Counted from the first letter of the stretch, positions 1 to 7,180 are shown. The stretch is 11,226 bases of DNA from DRVV01 sp038868255 (GCA_038868255.1 JAWCTJ010000045.1:1-11226); one strand, 5' to 3'. Numbers and translations are program-made. Notes: generated by a model not told the origin, from the letters alone.

Positions 1-143
1 CATCAAAAGCTAAGATCATCGAGGTGCTTAAGTCATGGGGTTTTACAGCGGCTTCAACGCATTTTCATCCTAAGGGCGTCCGGACGAATGCTTCCGCAGC
101 GCAGGTGAAACGGGCTTTACTGAAGACTTTTCACTCTAAATAA
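1..143 (+). CDS. trm1: tRNA (guanine(26)-N2)-dimethyltransferase Trm1, C-terminal fragment (5' end outside window)
   Basis: An open frame runs from base 3 to a TAA at 141-143 and gives the last 46 residues of a protein. The segment GFTAASTHFHPKGVRTNAS matches the pattern at the end of Trm1 proteins (G-x-x-A/V-S-x-T-H-F-x-P-x-G-h-R-T-x-A). Trm1 dimethylates G26 of tRNA using S-adenosylmethionine. The catalytic domain lies upstream of the window and cannot be checked. metG follows on the same strand after 27 nt, so the two may be cotranscribed; both act on tRNA. The call rests on this short motif alone, so another protein with a similar tail is possible. Confidence 0.7.
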   Translation, partial: SKAKIIEVLKSWGFTAASTHFHPKGVRTNASAAQVKRALLKTFHSK

Positions 144-170
144 GAGGGGTTTTGTGCTTCAAATTTAAGT

Positions 171-1916
171 ATGAGATCGTATTTAAAGCAATGTAATGGC
201 CTTCCTTGGGGGTGTGTTAAACTCGGGAAAATTCTAGTCACTTCAGCTTGGCCCTACATTAACGTTACGCCCCACATTGGTAACCTAGTGGGTTCTATAC
301 TTTCAGCTGACGTAGTTGCACGTTATTATAGGCTTAAGGGCGAAGATGTTTTGATGGTTAGCGGCTCCGACGAACATGGAACCCCGATAGAAGTTGAAGC
401 CATAAAACGCGGCATCTCACCCAAAGAGCTCACTGACAAGAATCATGCAAGGGTCACAGAACTCTTCAACAGATGGGGCATATCCTTCGACAACTACACT
501 CGAACGGAAAATCCCGTTCACAAGGAATTCGTAAGAGAACATTTCATGAAAATTTACGGCAATGGCTACATATTCACTCAAGAAACAGAAATGCTTTACT
601 GCGAAAGATGTAGCCGCTTTCTACCTGACAGGTTCGTTGAGGGCAAATGTCCCCACTGCGGTCACCTGCACGCAAGAGGTGATCAATGCGATGCCTGCGG
701 CCGGTTGCTGGAGCCAACCGCCCTTGTAGATCCATACTGCGCGATATGCAAGAGCAAACCCATCGTGAAAACCACTAAGCATTGGTACTTTGACCTGCCA
801 AGGTTCTCTGAAAAACTTGCTAATTTTCTCAGCGAGAACAAACAATTGCCAGCCAATGCAAAAAACTTTAGTCTAAACCTGATAAAAGATGGGTTGAAGC
901 CAAGAGCCATAACCCGAGATGTTTCATGGGGCATCCCTGCGCCTTTTCCAGGGTCTGAAGGCAAAACGATATACGTCTGGGCGGAGGCCTTGCTAGGCTA
1001 TGTCTCAGCAACCATTGAGTATTTCAGAAACCACGGAAACCCAGAGGGATGGAAGGAATATTGGTTTAATAAAGATGCTAAGACACTTTACTTCATAGGT
1101 AAGGACAACATCCCCTTCCACACCATAATATTGCCAGCACTGCTCATGGCTTCCCATGAGGACTATAACCTACCGTGGAATGTATCCACCACTGAGTTCC
1201 TGCAGTTCAAGGGCGAAAAGGCCTCCAAAAGCCAGCGTATAGGCATCTGGATCGATGAGGCCTTGGAACTATTCCCAGCGGATTACTGGAGATACTTTCT
1301 AATCGCCACTAGACCGGAGACTAAAGACTCCAACTTCACATGGGAACTCTTCGCAGAAAAGATAAACTCCGACTTAAACGACACCTTTGGAAACTTTATA
1401 CATAGAACCCTCACCTTCATAAACAACCAATTTAACAGCGAGGTTCCTGAACCTGGCACCATGGAAGACTCTGATAAAAGGATTCTAGAAGAACTGAAGA
1501 GATATGTTGATGAGGTGGCTAAGCACTATGAGAACTGCAGGCTTCAATATGCAGCGAGCTGCATCATGGACGTTGCACGTCTAGGCAACCAGTACCTAAA
1601 TGAGCGGGAACCATGGAACCAGATAAAGAAGGACAGGGCCAAAGCTTCCACGACAATTTATGTTGCCGCTCAGCTAGTTAAAACCTTGGCAATAATATCC
1701 GCGCCCATAATGCCCTTCACGGCTGAGGAAATCTGGAAAACGCTGAACCTGCCGGGGAGCGTACATTGCCAGAGCTGGGATGAAGCCCTTAGGCCAATAC
1801 ATAGTAGGCATAGGATAGCCAAAGCTCGACCGCTTTTCAAAAAAGTTGATGCTGATGGAAAAAAACTTGAAGCTATGCTGGAGAATGTCAGGCGAAAATT
1901 AGCTCAAAGCAGCTAA
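171..1916 (+). CDS. metG: methionyl-tRNA synthetase (catalytic and anticodon-binding domains only)
   Basis: A cytoplasmic class I aminoacyl-tRNA synthetase that charges tRNA(Met) with methionine. The HIGH motif is HIGN at residues 35-38 and the KMSKS motif is KASKS at 350-354. Between them the connective-peptide region has two zinc knuckles (Cys144/147/160/163 and Cys173/176/190/193), typical of archaeal MetRS. The anticodon-binding helical domain follows from about residue 400. At 581 aa it lacks the C-terminal EMAP/Arc1p-like tRNA-binding domain that makes some MetRS proteins about 700 aa. In many archaea that domain is absent or encoded separately; it is not in this window. The start is uncertain. 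ATG 171 is the only standard in-frame start, but it puts about 18 residues before the usual N-terminus (KILVTSAWPY). The nearest Shine-Dalgarno-like run (GAGGGGT, 144-150) is 20 nt away. The identification itself is certain. Confidence 0.97.
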   Translation: MRSYLKQCNGLPWGCVKLGKILVTSAWPYINVTPHIGNLVGSILSADVVARYYRLKGEDVLMVSGSDEHGTPIEVEAIKRGISPKELTDKNHARVTELFNRWGISFDNYTRTENPVHKEFVREHFMKIYGNGYIFTQETEMLYCERCSRFLPDRFVEGKCPHCGHLHARGDQCDACGRLLEPTALVDPYCAICKSKPIVKTTKHWYFDLPRFSEKLANFLSENKQLPANAKNFSLNLIKDGLKPRAITRDVSWGIPAPFPGSEGKTIYVWAEALLGYVSATIEYFRNHGNPEGWKEYWFNKDAKTLYFIGKDNIPFHTIILPALLMASHEDYNLPWNVSTTEFLQFKGEKASKSQRIGIWIDEALELFPADYWRYFLIATRPETKDSNFTWELFAEKINSDLNDTFGNFIHRTLTFINNQFNSEVPEPGTMEDSDKRILEELKRYVDEVAKHYENCRLQYAASCIMDVARLGNQYLNEREPWNQIKKDRAKASTTIYVAAQLVKTLAIISAPIMPFTAEEIWKTLNLPGSVHCQSWDEALRPIHSRHRIAKARPLFKKVDADGKKLEAMLENVRRKLAQSS

Positions 1917-1926
1917 AGGAAATTTC

Positions 1927-2670
1927 ATGATTACCCGTGAAATTTACGCCAAAACAATACTTTCACGATCCAAAGTTTTCGATTATGTTATTAACCCTTA
2001 CATTGGATGTGAACATGCATGCGTCTACTGCTACGCCCGCTACATAAAGCGTTTCACTGGGCGCAGGGAAAGCTGGGGAGAATTTGTCGATGTGAAAGTT
2101 AACGCTGCCCATCTGCTTCAACACGAGGTACGGCGTAAGCATGTTGGACGAGTTTGGATTAGTGGGCTATGTGATCCATACCAGCCCATTGAGGAAAAGT
2201 ACAAGATAACCCGCAGATGCTTGGAAATACTTCTAAAGCGGAGATGGCCCATCTCAATTCAGACAAAATCCACACTTGTCCTAAGGGACTTGGAGCTACT
2301 GCAGGATAAAGGCGATGTCGAAGTTATTCTAACAATCACCACGGCTGATGATGCTGTAAGGCGGATTTTCGAACCCAAGGCGCCACCTATACCTGATAGA
2401 TTAAGGGTTCTCGAAAGGGTGCATTCCTATGGTATAAGGACATCTGTTATGATAGGACCAATGCTTCCTAAAGCAGAAGACCTAATAGAGGTGATAAACG
2501 GAAACGTCGACCACATTTACATTGACAAAATGAACTATCACTATGCTGACTGGGTCTATAAAAGGCATGGGCTGGAATACGCGATGACAGAGGAATACTT
2601 CAAGCAGAAGAAGAGTGAATTTGAGGAAGCCTTAAAGAAAATAAAGGTCCCATATGAATTTGAGTATTGA
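1927..2670 (+). CDS. SPL-family (SplB-like) radical SAM protein of unknown function
   Basis: A 247-aa radical SAM enzyme. Cys28-x3-Cys32-x2-Cys35 in NPYIGCEHACVYCYARY binds the [4Fe-4S] cluster that cleaves S-adenosylmethionine. The flanking NPYxGCxHxCxYCYAR pattern and the CDPYQPIEE segment (82-90) place it in the family related to spore photoproduct lyase. Family members outside spore formers are common in archaea, and most have no assigned substrate; DNA repair is not shown here. Compared with true SplB (about 340 aa) it is short. The start is well supported: AAGGA at 1916-1920 lies 6 nt before the ATG and overlaps the metG stop codon. It is therefore probably translated from the metG transcript, 10 nt downstream. 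Confidence 0.88.
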   Translation: MITREIYAKTILSRSKVFDYVINPYIGCEHACVYCYARYIKRFTGRRESWGEFVDVKVNAAHLLQHEVRRKHVGRVWISGLCDPYQPIEEKYKITRRCLEILLKRRWPISIQTKSTLVLRDLELLQDKGDVEVILTITTADDAVRRIFEPKAPPIPDRLRVLERVHSYGIRTSVMIGPMLPKAEDLIEVINGNVDHIYIDKMNYHYADWVYKRHGLEYAMTEEYFKQKKSEFEEALKKIKVPYEFEY

Positions 2671-2769
2671 TTTAAAATCGCTAAGACGCCTTGAAAATAA
2701 AATTCATAATTCTAATATCTACTGGAGATTGGAATATACTATCAAAGCACAAGAAGGATTAATTACATT

Positions 2770-3489
2770 ATGAAGCTTAAGATAGACTTACATGTTCACA
2801 CATGTTACTCCTATGATGCCCTAATAACACCAAAGGATCTCTTCTCTTATGCTCGTTTGTCCGGCCTTGATGGCGTGGCAGTGACCGATCATAACAGGAT
2901 AGATGGTGCCATAAAACTGGCGAGAGAATCATCCTTCCTAATAATCCCGGGGATTGAAGTTTCCAGCAAAGGCGGACACATTATAGGACTAAATATTCAA
3001 GAGCCAATTCCAAAGGGATTAGGAGTTGATGAAACCATTGACAGAATACACAAGGCGGGCGGCATCGCTATAGCCTGCCATCCTGGTGCAATTCTAAAAT
3101 CCAGTCTCCATAAGTCAGTGAGCAAACGCTTCGATGCCGTGGAGGTCATTAACGCTTCGGCTCTACCCTTCAAACGCACGGTAAAGCGTGCTCAGGAAAT
3201 AGGCAAACGACTTGGGCTCCCACAAGTTGGAGGCAGTGATGCTCACTATGGACCAGAAATAGGCTCAGCATACACAACAGTTGAGGCTGAGCCAGATCCG
3301 GAGAGCATAGTCAGAGCTATTAAGCGTGGATCATGCTGGGCCGTTGGAACAGCCATTCCCTTCGGGATAAGGTTGAAGAGGGAGGTTTTCTCAGTCAAAG
3401 TAAGAATTACAGGCAAGAAGGGTCTATGTCCCCACCTGAAGGGGATCAGTTATCCTCCTCAGCAATGCTATTGCAGAAAGCGCAGCTAG
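2770..3489 (+). CDS. PHP-domain metal-dependent phosphoesterase
   Basis: A 239-aa protein with the complete polymerase-and-histidinol-phosphatase (PHP) metal site: DLHVHT (His8, His10), TDHN (Asp40, His41), GIEVSS (Glu63), ACHPG (His104) and GGSDAHY (Asp157, His159). Stand-alone PHP proteins hydrolyse small phosphomonoesters such as nucleoside 3',5'-bisphosphates or histidinol phosphate. The substrate here cannot be told from sequence. A weak TATA-like GGAATATACT (2731-2740) and AAGGA (2754-2758, 11 nt before the ATG) suggest its own promoter in the 99-nt gap after the radical SAM gene. The last 21 codons (residues 219-239, low in family features, rich in Cys, Lys and Pro) overlap the 3' end of convergent nadX, so this tail may be a recent extension. 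Confidence 0.9.
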   Translation: MKLKIDLHVHTCYSYDALITPKDLFSYARLSGLDGVAVTDHNRIDGAIKLARESSFLIIPGIEVSSKGGHIIGLNIQEPIPKGLGVDETIDRIHKAGGIAIACHPGAILKSSLHKSVSKRFDAVEVINASALPFKRTVKRAQEIGKRLGLPQVGGSDAHYGPEIGSAYTTVEAEPDPESIVRAIKRGSCWAVGTAIPFGIRLKREVFSVKVRITGKKGLCPHLKGISYPPQQCYCRKRS

Positions 3490-4251
3490 GAAACTAGTCC
3501 TCAGATTGCTAGGCATTGGAATATTCTCAACACTTACTTCTAAAGTGCCGAATTCCCCTCCAACCTCAATCTTATGGATATTACAGTTGATAGTGGGATC
3601 TGCTACAATCCGCACCAGTGTTCTCTCTGGACCTATACCTGCAAGGCTGAGAGTTGCTGCCACATTCACATTGAATGGAAAAAGCTTGCAAGCCTCTAAA
3701 GCTGGGCCCTCATAAATTATAATAGGTTCCTTTATGATTCTGTTTCCAAATTTTTCCCTAAAGTAAGGGCTGTCCCTCAGCGCCTCAATGGGCTTCCTAG
3801 TTGTTAAGGTTACCTTTTCTATGGCTCTGCATGTTGCAGCCTTAACACCATCCAGTCCTGCAATGGCGCCGGATGGAACGTAAATTCGCCTACAATTCTC
3901 CTCAGCAATGCAACGTATTTCTTTAATAAGGTTATGATCCACAAGAGCTCCAGCGCTCATGATAATTAAATCCTTCCCAGCCCTTAAAATCATTGGGGCA
4001 TAAGCCTTTACCGCTTCCTGCGAAGCAGCCTCCACAACCAAGCTCAGGTCTCTGCACTTAAGAAATTCATTAAAGTTTTTTGCAATTTTTGGTTTGCTAC
4101 TTAAACCTTGAGATATAGACAAAGCTCTCTCAATAACTCGATCATAAACCACCAAAAGTTGTGTTTTTCCAGCTTGACCTCTGTCTATAGCATATGCTAT
4201 TACTGATCCTATGGAGCCGCAGCCGATAATTCCCACACCCAGAGTCATCAT
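3424..4251 (-). CDS. nadX: L-aspartate dehydrogenase (NadX)
   Basis: A 275-aa NAD(P)-dependent enzyme that oxidises L-aspartate to iminoaspartate, the precursor condensed by NadA to quinolinate in NAD synthesis. The N-terminal Rossmann loop is GCGSIG (residues 10-15). Family segments follow in order: SAGALVD (99-105), PSGAIAGLDGVKAA (126-139), FPFNVNVAATLSLAGIG (191-207), VADPTINCNIHKIEVGGEFG (216-235) and NLRTSFLAALSAIALLRR (249-266). Length is normal for archaeal NadX (about 265 aa). Two adjacent ATG codons (4249-4251 and 4246-4248) could start it. AGGT (4256-4259) is 4 or 7 nt upstream, which slightly favours the second. The last 21 codons, which include the conserved final helix, overlap the convergent PHP gene. 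It lies 113 bp downstream of ftsZ on the same strand. nadA and nadC are not in the window. Confidence 0.92.
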   Translation of the reverse strand: MMTLGVGIIGCGSIGSVIAYAIDRGQAGKTQLLVVYDRVIERALSISQGLSSKPKIAKNFNEFLKCRDLSLVVEAASQEAVKAYAPMILRAGKDLIIMSAGALVDHNLIKEIRCIAEENCRRIYVPSGAIAGLDGVKAATCRAIEKVTLTTRKPIEALRDSPYFREKFGNRIIKEPIIIYEGPALEACKLFPFNVNVAATLSLAGIGPERTLVRIVADPTINCNIHKIEVGGEFGTLEVSVENIPMPSNLRTSFLAALSAIALLRRITDPLQVGT

Positions 4252-4347
4252 TGATACCTGGGAAATCTAAGACATCTAAGCCACATAAACCCTTTGTTGG
4301 AAAATGATTGAACATGCTGGAGAATAACAAAACATGGGGGAGGAGGG

Positions 4348-4386
4348 GGAGGAAGACTGCATGGTTAGTTTATACAGTCTTCCTCC
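4348..4386 (-). other. perfect 12-bp hairpin spanning the ftsZ stop codon
   Basis: GGAGGAAGACTG (4348-4359) and CAGTCTTCCTCC (4375-4386) are exact reverse complements around a 15-nt loop that contains the ftsZ TAA (4365-4367). In the ftsZ transcript the 5' arm carries the last codons and the 3' arm lies just after the stop. The mRNA then continues into a C-rich run with no U-tract, so it does not look like a bacterial-type intrinsic terminator. A role in 3'-end definition, mRNA stability or separation from nadX is inference. Confidence 0.6.
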
Positions 4387-5480
4387 ATCTGGTATATGTT
4401 CAGTTTTATATCCAGCGGTTTTTCAGGTTCAGAGAGTGATTCAAGGTTGAACAGTTTAGGTGCGATATAATCAAATCCACTTGGTATTGAGGTTGAATTC
4501 ACACCGGTCACCACCAAGGTAACTTTCATTTTACCATTTAACTCGGGGTCGATCTGTGCACTCCATATTACAGGGGTATCATTATCCATCATTTCCGTAA
4601 CTATTTCGCCTACACGGTTAGCTTCTTCAAGAGTCATTTGGGCGTCTCCTGAGACATGTATTAGGGCTCCCCTCGCTCCTGTGTAGTCCACATCTAGCAG
4701 TGGTGTTCTTAAGGCGTTGTGAACAGCTTCTTCTGCACGGTTTGGAGCATCAGATTCGCCTACACCTATAACTGCAACTCCGCCACGTTTAACAATGGTT
4801 CTGAAGTCAGCTAGATCCAGGTTTATCAGACTTGGAGCTGAAATGGTTTCCACTATCCCCTTAATCATGTCGGCTAAAACTCTGTCCGCTATTCTGAAAG
4901 CGTCAGCTATAGGAAGGTTGGGTGCAAACTGCATGAGCCTATTGTTGTCTATGATTACAACAGTATCGCAGAATCTTCTCAGCTCTGTAAGCGCGTAAGC
5001 TGCATGTTTGATTCTTCCCTTTTCAACTCTGAAGGGCGTTGTAACAACACCTACGGTTAAAGCTCCACTTCTCTGAGCGATTTTCGCAATGGCTGGTGCC
5101 GCACCGGACCCTGTTCCCCCGCCTAGACCAGCTGCCACGAAAATGACATCTGCTCCTGTAAGCAGCTCTTCGATGCACTCCTCAGACTCTTCGACAGCAG
5201 CTCTTCCAATCCACGGATTTCCGCCAGCACCCATACCTTTAGTTAGCTTTTCCCCAATCAAAATTTTCCTATGCGCTTTCGAGATGCTCAAATGTAAGAT
5301 ATCCGTGTTGACAGCTATACACTCTGCTCCTACAACTCCTAATTCCATCAGACGTGATACTGTATTGTTGCCGGCGCCGCCTACACCAAACACAAGCATA
5401 CGGCCTGCTTCAGAAGGTCTGACCTCACACTCTATAGTGTTCTGCCATGAATATCGGTGCATCTGCCTTGCTAGCTGCAT
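4365..5480 (-). CDS. ftsZ: cell division protein FtsZ
   Basis: A 371-aa tubulin-family GTPase that polymerises at the division site in the cytoplasm. Visible motifs are the N-terminal nucleotide loop GVGGAGNN (32-39), the tubulin signature GGGTGSG (120-126), TPFRVEKGR (148-156) and NLDLADF (220-226), whose aspartates complete the GTPase site of the next subunit. The C-terminal domain extends to about residue 330. A tail of about 40 residues ends in DIKLNIYQMEEDCIN, without an obvious bacterial-type FtsA/ZipA-binding peptide. The ATG lies 1 nt after the stop codon of the upstream RHH gene, and its GAGG Shine-Dalgarno lies inside that gene's last codons, so translational coupling is likely. Its regulation is probably shared with the RHH gene through the promoter near 5674-5719. 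Whether it is of the FtsZ1 or FtsZ2 type was not resolved. Confidence 0.97.
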   Translation of the reverse strand: MQLARQMHRYSWQNTIECEVRPSEAGRMLVFGVGGAGNNTVSRLMELGVVGAECIAVNTDILHLSISKAHRKILIGEKLTKGMGAGGNPWIGRAAVEESEECIEELLTGADVIFVAAGLGGGTGSGAAPAIAKIAQRSGALTVGVVTTPFRVEKGRIKHAAYALTELRRFCDTVVIIDNNRLMQFAPNLPIADAFRIADRVLADMIKGIVETISAPSLINLDLADFRTIVKRGGVAVIGVGESDAPNRAEEAVHNALRTPLLDVDYTGARGALIHVSGDAQMTLEEANRVGEIVTEMMDNDTPVIWSAQIDPELNGKMKVTLVVTGVNSTSIPSGFDYIAPKLFNLESLSEPEKPLDIKLNIYQMEEDCIN

Positions 5481-5481
5481 C

Positions 5482-5637
5482 CTAAGCTACCCTCTTCCTA
5501 CGCCAAACCTCACTTTCAATCAAATCACGAATTGCCACACGTATAGCCTCAGCTCTATTCGGATACAATCTTTCGCCAACTAATTGATCTAAAGCTTTGA
5601 GATAGGGCTCAGGCAGGTAAATAGTAATCATTTTCAT
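5482..5637 (-). CDS. CdrS-like ribbon-helix-helix transcription regulator upstream of ftsZ
   Basis: A 51-aa protein with a complete RHH (CopG/MetJ-type) fold: strand MKMITIYLPE, helix PYLKALDQLVGERL, turn YPNRAEA, helix IRVAIRDLIESEVWRRK. RHH dimers insert the paired N-terminal strands into the DNA major groove. The start at 5637 is chosen because GGAGGGG is well placed about 8 nt upstream and the fold begins there. An in-frame ATG at 5691 would give 69 aa with an extension unrelated to the fold. In haloarchaea a short RHH protein, CdrS, lies upstream of other genes and controls ftsZ and cell division. The same order, with a 1-nt gap to ftsZ, makes this a likely counterpart, but orthology is inferred from size, fold and position. 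Confidence 0.85.
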   Translation of the reverse strand: MKMITIYLPEPYLKALDQLVGERLYPNRAEAIRVAIRDLIESEVWRRKRVA

Positions 5638-5673
5638 TTGATACACCCCTCCTTGAGTAAACACTAAGTTCTC

Positions 5674-5719
5674 TATCATATACTTGTGCATAATATGATA
5701 AAAATATGTTTTAAATATG
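5674..5719 (-). promoter_or_regulatory. promoter of rhh-ftsZ with phased ATATG repeats and an 8-bp palindrome
   Basis: On the minus strand the TATA-like ATATTTAAAA (within 5709-5719) would place a transcription start near 5690. On the plus strand ATATG occurs at 5693-5697, 5704-5708 and 5715-5719, with exact 11-bp steps. The inverted CATAT is at 5677-5681. The outermost pair forms TATCATAT (5674-5681) / ATATGATA (5693-5700), perfect arms separated by 11 bp. Helically phased short repeats over a TATA box are what an RHH autoregulator would be expected to bind; that link is inference. Confidence 0.45.
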
Positions 5720-5810
5720 CTGATTCAAATAAATTTAAAGTTTACTCTTACCCTGTTTCAAAAACTTGTAAATTATTTGCTCAAAGACCTTTAGGTTTTT
5801 ATCTGCTATT

Positions 5811-5820
5811 AAGTATTTAA
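5811..5820 (+). promoter_or_regulatory. TATA-like box for the methylthiotransferase gene (probable leaderless start)
   Basis: AAGTATTTAA is centred about 23-24 nt before the GTG start at 5839, the usual archaeal distance from TATA box to transcription start. No Shine-Dalgarno sequence precedes the GTG. The mRNA therefore probably begins at or next to the start codon. Confidence 0.45.
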
Positions 5821-5838
5821 TGTATTACCTGATGTAAA

Positions 5839-7161
5839 GTGCGCATCTTCATCAAAAGCTTCGGTTGTTCCACAAATCTTGCAGATGGTGAAGTTTTGGC
5901 TGGTTGTCTAGCTAGAGCTGGGCATATTCTGGTTAATGATTTAGTGGGGGCAGACTTGGCGGTTTACAATACTTGCGCGGTAAAAGGTCCAACTGAAAAT
6001 CGAATGATAAGTTTTTTGCAGAGGATTCCAAGGGATAAGAAGCTGATTGTTGTGGGTTGTCTTCCCTTAATAAACTTTGAGCGCCTTTGTAGGGAAGTAC
6101 AATTTGATGGTGTGGCTGGTCCAGCTCTCGGGGAGAGGATAGTTGAGATTGTTGATAGAGTTTCAAGAGGCGAAAAGGTTGTGGAGCTTGAAAATGGAGA
6201 TAAAGCAAAGCCCAGCATAACTCTTCCTCGCATCCGGATGAATCCAGTTATAGGCATAATTCCAGTATCCTATGGCTGCCTAGGGTCATGTGCCTACTGT
6301 TGTGTTGTTTTCGCTAGAGGGCGCTTACGAAGCTATTCAGTTGAGGAAATCGTGGAAAGAGTTAAAGAGGATGTTTCCTCCGGCGTCAAGGAAATTTGGA
6401 TAACATCCCAGGATGTTGCATGCTATGGAAAGGACATTGGAGCAAATCTCGTAGAACTCCTTGAGGCCATATGTAAAATAGGGGGATACTTCAAGATTCG
6501 AGTTGGCATGATGAACCCAAATTTTGCAATGGACCTTCTTAATGATCTAGTTAAGGCTTTTACTCATGAAAAAATCTTTAAGTTCATCCATCTTCCCTTG
6601 CAAAGTGGCGATGATCAAGTTTTAAAGGCAATGAGGCGATTCTATTCCGTTGCAGACTTTAGAAATGTTGTAGAAGCTTTCAGGTCTAAGATCCCCGAGA
6701 TAACCTTGGCGACGGATATTATCTGTGGTTTCCCTGGGGAGACTGATGAATCATTTGAGAAGACGCTCGCTGTAATTAAAGAAGTGAAGCCAGATATAGT
6801 TAACATATCAAAATTCTTCCCTAGACCTCGAACCCCTGCAGCAAGCATGAAAGATCACATACCCGCTCCTGTGATTAAGGCTAGAAGTGTTAAGTTAGCC
6901 CGGTTAGCTAAAGAAATTGCCGTTGAAAGAAATAGGAAATGGGTTGGCTGGGCGGGTGAGGTGTTAATTGACGAGGCTGGTTCAGTCGGCGGGTCATGGG
7001 TTGGAAGAAACCTCACCTACAAGCCGGTGGTGGTTAAAAGTTGTTCAAACCTTCTGGGTAGAATTTTACATGTAAATGTTGTAAATGCGACACACGCATC
7101 TCTTGAAGCGGAGATTGTTGATACCATGATGGCTAATTGCACTTTCAACCCCTCTTGCTAG
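5839..7161 (+). CDS. tRNA-t6A37 methylthiotransferase (archaeal e-MtaB type)
   Basis: A 440-aa radical SAM methylthiotransferase that adds a methylthio group to N6-threonylcarbamoyladenosine at tRNA position 37, giving ms2t6A. The N-terminal MTTase domain has its three cluster cysteines at Cys10 (SFGCSTN), Cys46 (YNTCAVKG) and Cys74 (VVGCLP). The radical SAM site is Cys147-x3-Cys151-x2-Cys154 in SYGCLGSCAYCC, with the usual LPLQSGDDQVLKAMRR (from 252) and CGFPGETDE (from 296) downstream. A C-terminal TRAM domain occupies roughly 363-430. Length and order fit the archaeal/eukaryotic (CDKAL1-like) e-MtaB family rather than MiaB or RimO; the choice between families rests on overall resemblance. 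The GTG start has no Shine-Dalgarno sequence and looks leaderless. The gene is divergent from the rhh-ftsZ unit, so the 201-bp space between them holds both promoters. Confidence 0.93.
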   Translation: MRIFIKSFGCSTNLADGEVLAGCLARAGHILVNDLVGADLAVYNTCAVKGPTENRMISFLQRIPRDKKLIVVGCLPLINFERLCREVQFDGVAGPALGERIVEIVDRVSRGEKVVELENGDKAKPSITLPRIRMNPVIGIIPVSYGCLGSCAYCCVVFARGRLRSYSVEEIVERVKEDVSSGVKEIWITSQDVACYGKDIGANLVELLEAICKIGGYFKIRVGMMNPNFAMDLLNDLVKAFTHEKIFKFIHLPLQSGDDQVLKAMRRFYSVADFRNVVEAFRSKIPEITLATDIICGFPGETDESFEKTLAVIKEVKPDIVNISKFFPRPRTPAASMKDHIPAPVIKARSVKLARLAKEIAVERNRKWVGWAGEVLIDEAGSVGGSWVGRNLTYKPVVVKSCSNLLGRILHVNVVNATHASLEAEIVDTMMANCTFNPSC

Positions 7162-7171
7162 TAAGGCTAAA

Positions 7172-7180
7172 TCTTTATCT
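7172..7180 (+). promoter_or_regulatory. TATA-like box for the PEP carboxylase gene
   Basis: TCTTTATCT is centred about 23 nt before GTG 7199, so a leaderless transcript starting at that codon is plausible. The box lies in the 37-nt gap after the methylthiotransferase gene. This is a weak consensus match, supported mainly by position. Confidence 0.35.

Noticed and set aside
683..964. Minus-strand 93-codon open frame opposite metG
   Set aside because: It is antisense to the zinc-knuckle region of MetRS and has no family features or ribosome binding site.
5089..5583. Plus-strand 164-codon open frame opposite ftsZ and the RHH gene
   Set aside because: It is a shadow frame antisense to well-supported genes; its composition (Pro, Ser and Ala runs) mirrors the FtsZ glycine-rich motifs.
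5655..5747. GAGTAAAC (5655-5662) and GTTTACTC (5740-5747), an 8-bp inverted pair flanking the rhh promoter
   Set aside because: An 8-bp match over 77 bp in AT-rich DNA can easily be chance, and there is no helical phasing or extension of the match.
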